Shown here piece by piece: positions 1 to 4,402 of a stretch of 6,620 bases of DNA. The position numbers and the translations under genes were made by a program. The stretch spans positions 1 through 6,620 of the forward strand of contig JAJYGS010000067.1 in the NCBI GenBank assembly GCA_021785055.1, given 5' to 3'. Every line of letters begins with the position of its first letter. Position 1 is the stretch's first letter. The notes under the pieces are model-generated. The model was not told the DNA's origin. It made no database searches and was given only the letters and a program-made list of their open reading frames with translations. The DNA is from Nitrospirota bacterium. GTDB lineage: Bacteria > Nitrospirota > JACRHJ01.

Positions 1-2
1 TC

Positions 3-593
3 ACGGCAATGACGGATGTAAACGGCCAGGTCGCGCAGACGTATGAATACGATTCCTTCGGGAACATAGCGAATCAGACAGGTAACATCGAAAATCCATT
101 TACATATACAGGCAGGGAGTATGACGCTGAGACGGGATTATATTTCTATAGGACAAGATCCTATGATCAAAAATCAGGAAGATTTGCAAGCGAAGATCTG
201 ATAGGGTTTAGGGGAGGTTTAAATCTATATGAAGCTACGGATAGTGTCGGAAAACCCTCCGTGTCTCAGGCCAACTTATACAATTTTGTCGATAATAATC
301 CCGCAAATGAAATAGACCCTCTTGGTAAAAACCCAGGAAACGGTGTAGCTAATGCAGGAAACGCCTGTCAGCTACTAAATTATTTTTTCAATTTTTGGGC
401 AGGATGGCATACAGCAAAATATTATGTATCGTGCGATAGCTGTCATCAGCCAATACCAGAAATACACTCTCCAAATTATAGGCCACCGGTGCTTTGTCCT
501 AATGGTTGTTGCAACCGGCAACGTGAAACTGGATGCCATCCGCCGTCTGAGGCGCCGGAATTGGAAGGACCAACTGAAAATCCAAGGTGGTGA
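3..593 (+). CDS. Rhs/YD-repeat protein, 3' end only: core domain end plus Cys-rich C-terminal tip
   Basis: The reading frame is open at the left edge, so the gene starts outside the window; the first Met (position 9) is internal. Residues are counted from that Met. Residues 1-106 are the RHS repeat-associated core: a YEYDSFGN repeat, TYTGREYDAETGLYFYRTR, SYDQKSGRFASEDLIGF, then NLYNFVDNNPANEIDPLG with the DPLG boundary at 103-106. In this family the core forms a shell around a variable toxic tip that starts after this boundary. The tip here is about 88 aa and matches no toxin I recognise. It has seven cysteines (120, 142, 145, 163, 167, 168, 176), including CDSC and CPNGCC, suggesting metal binding or disulphides, plus a hydrophobic aromatic stretch at about 122-133. 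It ends in a proline-rich tail. About 17 extra residues separate the GFRGGLNLY element from NLYNFVDNNP. The next gene starts 4 bases after the stop and is a candidate immunity gene. Family assignment is secure; tip function is unknown. Confidence 0.88.
   Translation, partial: TAMTDVNGQVAQTYEYDSFGNIANQTGNIENPFTYTGREYDAETGLYFYRTRSYDQKSGRFASEDLIGFRGGLNLYEATDSVGKPSVSQANLYNFVDNNPANEIDPLGKNPGNGVANAGNACQLLNYFFNFWAGWHTAKYYVSCDSCHQPIPEIHSPNYRPPVLCPNGCCNRQRETGCHPPSEAPELEGPTENPRW
584..590 (+). promoter_or_regulatory. Shine-Dalgarno that fixes the TTG start of the membrane-protein gene
   Basis: AAGGTGG, continuing to AAGGTGGTGA, differs by one base from the ideal AAGGAGGTGA. It sits 7 bases before TTG at 598 and overlaps the last codons and stop of the Rhs tip gene. 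No comparable site precedes the in-frame ATG at 637, and the ATG at 424 would lie deep inside the Rhs frame. Confidence 0.6.
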
Positions 594-597
594 CAGA

Positions 598-978
598 TTG
601 AAAATTCTTAAAGTATTAAAATATTCATCCCTGATAATGATAGTTGGCATGGCCTTTATAATTGCCTTAAAAACATATTATCATACAACAGGTTATATTT
701 TCGATTCATTCCTTTTACTTATATACATGCTAACTTCATTTTCTGTTTTTGTCTTTTCAAAATATACGAAAATTTCTAATCGAATTTTATTTTCGACAGG
801 ATTTCTTTTGTTTTTTATTGGCATTATCGGATTATTTTATTTTCTAAAATATTATTTATTGATAAAAGAGCCATATATGTTACCGCCCGTTATTTATTTT
901 CTCTTGCTGATTATCAATAGTATTTTAATCTTTATAATTGGTTTAATAAAAGGAAAAATTCCAAAGGATTTCAAATGA
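598..978 (+). CDS. Small four-helix membrane protein, candidate immunity protein of the Rhs tip
   Basis: The product is 126 aa from the TTG start. An ATG at 424 in the same frame is a poor start because its first 58 codons overlap the Rhs core-tip gene and read as a shadow. The ATG at 637 would delete part of helix 1. Four hydrophobic segments are visible at about residues 9-25, 34-54, 63-84 and 97-117, with Lys-rich ends (MKILKVLK at the start, KGKIPKDFK at the end) and no signal peptide or enzymatic motif. Bases 721-960 are about 22% G+C by hand count, far below the flanking genes. I recognise no family. Placement directly behind a Rhs tip, small size and foreign composition are typical of cognate immunity genes; membrane immunity proteins often protect against tips acting at the inner membrane. 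That role is inferred. Its stop overlaps the next ATG (ATGA at 975-978). Confidence 0.7.
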   Translation: MKILKVLKYSSLIMIVGMAFIIALKTYYHTTGYIFDSFLLLIYMLTSFSVFVFSKYTKISNRILFSTGFLLFFIGIIGLFYFLKYYLLIKEPYMLPPVIYFLLLIINSILIFIIGLIKGKIPKDFK

Positions 979-1421
979 TACTGACATTATATACATACGG
1001 TTACGCCGATGGCAGGAGGACTTCGCTTGCGTATCCCAATGGAGTCGCGGCTTCGTATGATTATGACGCGGCGGGCCAGGTAACGGACATCGTAAATGCT
1101 ATTAACGGCAATCCCGTGGCGTATAACTCGTATACCTACGATGCGCTTGGAAATAGATTGACAAATGAAGACCAAAACGGGATAAATACATATTCATATG
1201 ACGTGTATCAACAGCTTGCCAAGGCCCTGCATCCCGACCAGCCGGAAGAAGATTATGCGTATGACGGCGTCGGGAACAGATTGAACGGAAGCGGATTGAA
1301 TTATACATACAGCGCGGGGAATCGGATGCTGACGAAAGATATAAATAAATATTCATATGACAATAATGGGAACACAATCAGCAAAACGTACGCGAGCGGC
1401 CAGGTGGCGCGAGAAGTATGA
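975..1421 (+). CDS. Orphan Rhs/YD-repeat core fragment, probably a non-functional remnant
   Basis: The frame encodes 148 aa. From about residue 7 it is almost entirely YD repeats: LYTYGYADGRRTSLAYPNG, ASYDYDAAGQVTDIVN, SYTYDALGNRLTNEDQNG, TYSYDVYQQLAKALHP, EDYAYDGVGNRLNG, LNYTYSAGNRML and KYSYDNNGNTISKTYASG. Such repeats make the beta-sheet shell of Rhs/Tc-toxin proteins that are normally over a thousand residues long. Signal sequence, N-terminal domains, DPLG boundary and C-terminal tip are all missing. An AAGGA 6 bases before ATG 975 and the ATGA overlap with the upstream stop could allow coupled translation, but the product would be only a shell fragment. The frame ends in GQVAREV at 1421, where an extra base relative to the related segment at 23-50 breaks an expected YEY. 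I read it as debris from recombination between Rhs cassettes. It could also be the start of a displaced orphan cassette whose end was deleted. Confidence 0.75.
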   Translation: MILTLYTYGYADGRRTSLAYPNGVAASYDYDAAGQVTDIVNAINGNPVAYNSYTYDALGNRLTNEDQNGINTYSYDVYQQLAKALHPDQPEEDYAYDGVGNRLNGSGLNYTYSAGNRMLTKDINKYSYDNNGNTISKTYASGQVAREV

Positions 1422-4402
1422 ATACCACCTCTAAACTCCATATACTGCCGTTCGGGCCGCGGGCGTGGGAGCGGCGGAGGGAGATATTCGCCGGGATAGC
1501 CGGTAGACCGGCGTCAGACGGTAAATCATCTGCGTTTCCGGACTTCCGCGACGTGCTGATACTCGTCCCGAACGAGCGTAAGGTGAAGCCTCTGCTCGCG
1601 CTGTTCCTGGACGCGCTCGAACAGGCTGGAGTTTGCAGACAGAACGCCGGGGCCGGACGGTCCGATGCGGCTCGAGCCGCAGGTCAACCGGTCGCCTGCA
1701 TACCGCCCGCGGTCATGGCGCTTAACCGCTTTATGGAGTCCCGCATCCGTGGCGTGAAGATAATCCATCCGCTTGCGAGAAAGCTCCTACTTGAGGATAT
1801 TTGCCGGGGATTCAAGGGGAAGATGCCGGGCCTTGAGGACGAGGAGCTGGCCGGGTCTCTTTCCGGGCCTGTATCCGATGCGCTGGAGAGGGTATACCTC
1901 AATAACGCCGGGGCGTTGCCGGATGACGGCAATACCCTTTTCCCGGCGTTGGCTTATGTAAAAAAAGAATACGAAAAGCGCCTGCGTAAACCGGGGCTTT
2001 CCGACCGGGCGGCTGTTTTGGCGGGTTGGGAGCCACAGGGCGAGGATTTCGCCGAATACCGGGTAGTCGTGCTGGACGGGTTCTACGATGCGCTCCCACA
2101 TGAGCTTAGACTGATGAAGGCGGCGGCTGGGCGACCGGCTCTCGATCAGGCGGCCCGATGCGGCTCAAGCCGCTTTCATTTTATTCTTGAGGCTCAAGGG
2201 TTTTCGGAACCGGAACTTTCCGCCGCAGGCATGCCTTATGCCGGGACGGACAGGCTTATAAACGAGCTTTTCCCGGGCGAAACGGCCTCGTTTTGCGCCC
2301 CGCGCGGAGAAGAGGACGCGCGTATATTTGCCGGGGCCGTATTCCTCGGCAGGCCGATAAGCGAGACGGTGCGGCTTCTGGAAACCGGGCCGGTAGACCG
2401 GCTTCGAGACGGGCCGGAAGGAGTAAAAATTATCTCCGCGCTAAGCCCGGAGGACGAGGTGGTATTCATCGCCCGCACGATCAAGGAGCGCGCGATTAAA
2501 GGCCGGATAGACCTGGACAGGACGCTCATCCTCTTCCCGGAGCCGGAGGCATACGCGCACGCCCTGAAGGAGATCTTCACGGACTACGGCATCCCGTACA
2601 GCTTCGGGGAGACAAGGCCACTTCTGAGCGACCCCCCGGTTCAGTTCTTCATAGACCTTCTTTCCATACCCGCGGAGGGTTATCCCTTCCGCCTGGTGAG
2701 GCGGGCATTTTACCTGCCGGGGAGTTCGCCGGGTGCGGCGGCGGACTTCGAGCTTCATATCCGCGACAGGAGCCGGACAACCGGTGCGGCAGCCGCCGGA
2801 CGAAACTTCTGGGAGGCGCTTGCCAGGGAGAAGCGATCCCTTTCGGGAGAGCTTTCGAGGATTCTGGACTGGCTTGGGCCGCTCGACAAAAGGGATCTGC
2901 CTCCGGCAGGATGGGCGGAACTTGCGCTCGGACTGCTGGGCAATACCGGCATGAAGGACTCCCTTGAGCCGCTTGAGAAAATACTTGCGGAGCTTCGGGA
3001 GGCCCTGAAAAACCTGAACCTGAAGATAACTCCGGGGCGGTTTATTTCCATGCTTAAAGACGCGATGAGCGGGGGCGGGGCCGGACATGCAAACGAGTTC
3101 CGTGGCGTCAGGGCGCTCGGCAGACTGGAGGCGTTTTCCGAGGGGTTCGAGACAGTCTTTATCGCGGGAATGAATTCAGGCGTTGTGCCGCCCGGCACGC
3201 GCCAGGATGTATTTTTCGGGACAGCCGCCTGGTCTTTGGAGGGCAGGACGCGGGATTCCCGGCTCTTCACGGGGCTTCTGCTTGGAGCTAAAGAGGCGTA
3301 TCTCTCATACCCGAAAGAGAAAGGCGGGAGGGCCGCGTCGCCGTCTCCCTGGATAATGGCGTTAAGGCCGTATGTCATCGCAGGGCAGGCGGAAGAAATA
3401 ACCGACTATTCCAGGCCGTCCGCGCCTCAGGCCGCTATGGGAGCGGGCGAGCTTCAGCGTGCCCTGGCGATAAACGGCTGTCAGCCTGAAAACGAAGAGA
3501 CGCCGCCGGAGGTCCGCTATCCGCCGCAGGAGAGGCGCAGGTTTTCGGTCACGGAGCTTGAGGACTACATCAGGTGCGGCTACAGGTATTATCACCGTTA
3601 TATGCTGCGCGACATGCCGCTTGAGGAGCCGTCGGAAGACGGCGCTCCGGACATGGCGGGCAGGGTGGTGCACGACATACTGGCGAGATTTTACAGCAAG
3701 CGCACGGGCCCCGTGAGGCGGGAAGAGACGGATGAGGCCCGTAAGGAGCTGTCGAGGCTTGCGGAGCGTGAATTTGCCAGGCTCCCGGACAGTCTTGCCA
3801 ACCGCGAGGCAAAAAGGAAGTTCCTGGAGAAATATGTCCCGCGCGTCCTTGCGGCGGACTCGGAACTCCCTGTCGGAGTCGTTATAACGGATGTCGAGAA
3901 GAAGGTCGATGCCGAGATTCCCGCAGACGATACGGAGACGGTAATAATAACGGGAAAGATCGACAGGCTTGAGATCGACGAAAACGGCTCGTACACGCTG
4001 GTGGACTACAAGACCGGGCGCTATCCGAACGGGAAGGATATTCCGCTTGCGAAGGAATTCCAGCTGCCGCTTTATGCGTATCTCCTCCGGAACTGCCTGC
4101 CGGACAGAAGACCGTCGTCCTTCGTTTATTACAACCTCGGCAAAACGGGAAACGCCCGCGACGTAATCTGCTACGACAGTACCCGGTATACCGGAAAGGC
4201 GACAAAAAACAAAAAGAGGAAACGCGAGGACGGCGCACAGATGGACGAGTACGTGGACGGCGTAACGGCGAAAGCGAAGGAGGCCGCGTGCGGGATAATC
4301 GAAGGCAGGTTCCCGAAGGCGGACAGCAAAGAGGAGTGCAGGTATTGCGAACTGGCCGACGCCTGCCCCGGCGGCGAGGAAGGCGGCGAAGATGAGGATT
4401 GA
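1418..4402 (+). CDS. addB: AddB/RexB-like PD-(D/E)XK exonuclease subunit with Fe-S cluster
   Basis: The 994-aa product is probably the nuclease-scaffold partner of the downstream helicase in an AddAB-type complex that resects double-strand breaks to 3' tails. The N-terminal half has the helicase-like fold without ATPase motifs: DVLILVPNERKV (45-56), DEVVFIARTIKERAIKGRID with an IPYSFGETRPL segment (346-402), and RALGRLEAFSEGFETVFIAG (565-584). No GxGKT is present near the N-terminus, where the segment reads ILPFGPRAWERR. The C-terminal nuclease shows VVHDIL (H752), GKIDRLE (D849), LVDYKTG (D863, K865) and FQLPLYAYL (Q882, Y886). Cysteines 720, 974, 977 and 983 reproduce the AddB Fe-S cage, including the C-x2-C-x5-C end. 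B. subtilis AddB is longer (about 1,170 aa). ATG 1418 is the only plausible start, but it has no good ribosome site and lies in Rhs-like DNA. The gene overlaps the next by 11 bp. A generic PD-(D/E)XK nuclease is the alternative name. Confidence 0.85.
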   Translation: MNTTSKLHILPFGPRAWERRREIFAGIAGRPASDGKSSAFPDFRDVLILVPNERKVKPLLALFLDALEQAGVCRQNAGAGRSDAARAAGQPVACIPPAVMALNRFMESRIRGVKIIHPLARKLLLEDICRGFKGKMPGLEDEELAGSLSGPVSDALERVYLNNAGALPDDGNTLFPALAYVKKEYEKRLRKPGLSDRAAVLAGWEPQGEDFAEYRVVVLDGFYDALPHELRLMKAAAGRPALDQAARCGSSRFHFILEAQGFSEPELSAAGMPYAGTDRLINELFPGETASFCAPRGEEDARIFAGAVFLGRPISETVRLLETGPVDRLRDGPEGVKIISALSPEDEVVFIARTIKERAIKGRIDLDRTLILFPEPEAYAHALKEIFTDYGIPYSFGETRPLLSDPPVQFFIDLLSIPAEGYPFRLVRRAFYLPGSSPGAAADFELHIRDRSRTTGAAAAGRNFWEALAREKRSLSGELSRILDWLGPLDKRDLPPAGWAELALGLLGNTGMKDSLEPLEKILAELREALKNLNLKITPGRFISMLKDAMSGGGAGHANEFRGVRALGRLEAFSEGFETVFIAGMNSGVVPPGTRQDVFFGTAAWSLEGRTRDSRLFTGLLLGAKEAYLSYPKEKGGRAASPSPWIMALRPYVIAGQAEEITDYSRPSAPQAAMGAGELQRALAINGCQPENEETPPEVRYPPQERRRFSVTELEDYIRCGYRYYHRYMLRDMPLEEPSEDGAPDMAGRVVHDILARFYSKRTGPVRREETDEARKELSRLAEREFARLPDSLANREAKRKFLEKYVPRVLAADSELPVGVVITDVEKKVDAEIPADDTETVIITGKIDRLEIDENGSYTLVDYKTGRYPNGKDIPLAKEFQLPLYAYLLRNCLPDRRPSSFVYYNLGKTGNARDVICYDSTRYTGKATKNKKRKREDGAQMDEYVDGVTAKAKEAACGIIEGRFPKADSKEECRYCELADACPGGEEGGEDED
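1499..1521 (+). repeat. Interspersed palindromic element, copy 1
   Basis: GCCGGTAGACCGGC (arms GCCGGT/ACCGGC around AG) is followed by GTCAGACGG. The 14-base core is identical to copy 4. It is read in codon phase 1 as AGRPA and lies within the poorly conserved-looking segment GIAGRPASDGKSSAF of the AddB-like protein. Confidence 0.6.
1659..1696 (+). repeat. Interspersed palindromic element, copy 2 (compound)
   Basis: It contains a perfect 16-bp palindrome, TGCGGCTCGAGCCGCA (1666-1681), followed by GGTCAACCGGTCGCC. Bases 1659-1680 match 2152-2173 at 20 of 22 positions but are read in a different frame (here RSDAARAAG). Relative to copy 3, the GGCGACCGG half appears as its reverse complement, so this copy seems inverted. 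Confidence 0.6.
2132..2173 (+). repeat. Interspersed palindromic element, copy 3 (compound)
   Basis: CGACCGGCT, a short spacer and AGGCGGCC are followed by the hairpin GCGGCTCAAGCCGC (arms of 6 around CA). It is read as ALDQAARCGSSR in the AddB-like protein. The left part resembles copy 6 (CGACCGGCT to GGGCGGCC); the right part resembles copy 2, in another frame. Confidence 0.55.
2389..2417 (+). repeat. Interspersed palindromic element, copy 4
   Basis: The 14-base palindromic core is identical to copy 1, then continues CTTCGAGACGGGCCGG, close to the right flank of copy 6. The codon phase is 3, giving GPVDRLRDGPEG, so neither residues nor frame match copy 1 although the DNA core is the same. 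Confidence 0.6.
2772..2796 (+). repeat. Degenerate interspersed palindromic element, copy 5
   Basis: GCCGGACAACCGGT is immediately followed by the small hairpin GCGGCAGCCGC. Both parts resemble the two palindromes of the other copies, with mismatches. It is read as RTTGAAAAG, a low-complexity stretch. GC-rich sequence makes short matches common, so this copy is less certain. Confidence 0.35.
4376..4383 (+). promoter_or_regulatory. Ribosome-binding site for the AddA-like gene
   Basis: GAGGAAGG lies inside the 3' end of the AddB-like gene, 8 bases before ATG 4392. It supports this start and, with the 11-bp overlap of the two genes, translational coupling that would keep the two subunits in step. 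Confidence 0.55.

Noticed and set aside
424..597. N-terminal extension of the membrane protein from ATG 424
   Set aside because: It overlaps the conserved Rhs reading frame in another phase, has no ribosome site, and its 58 residues look like a shadow. TTG 598 has a near-consensus Shine-Dalgarno.
1281..1309. Possible promoter for the repair operon (TTGAAC, 17 bases, TACATA)
   Set aside because: Only 4 of 6 and 3 of 6 consensus matches, and the bases are explained by YD-repeat codons.
1189..1362. Repeated ATATTCATATGAC near 1189 and 1350 as a possible binding-site pair
   Set aside because: Both encode the YSYD of consecutive YD repeats, so protein repetition explains the match.
2441..3088. 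Minus-strand open frame of 215 codons
   Set aside because: Entirely antisense to the AddB-like gene, with no recognisable motif and shadow composition.
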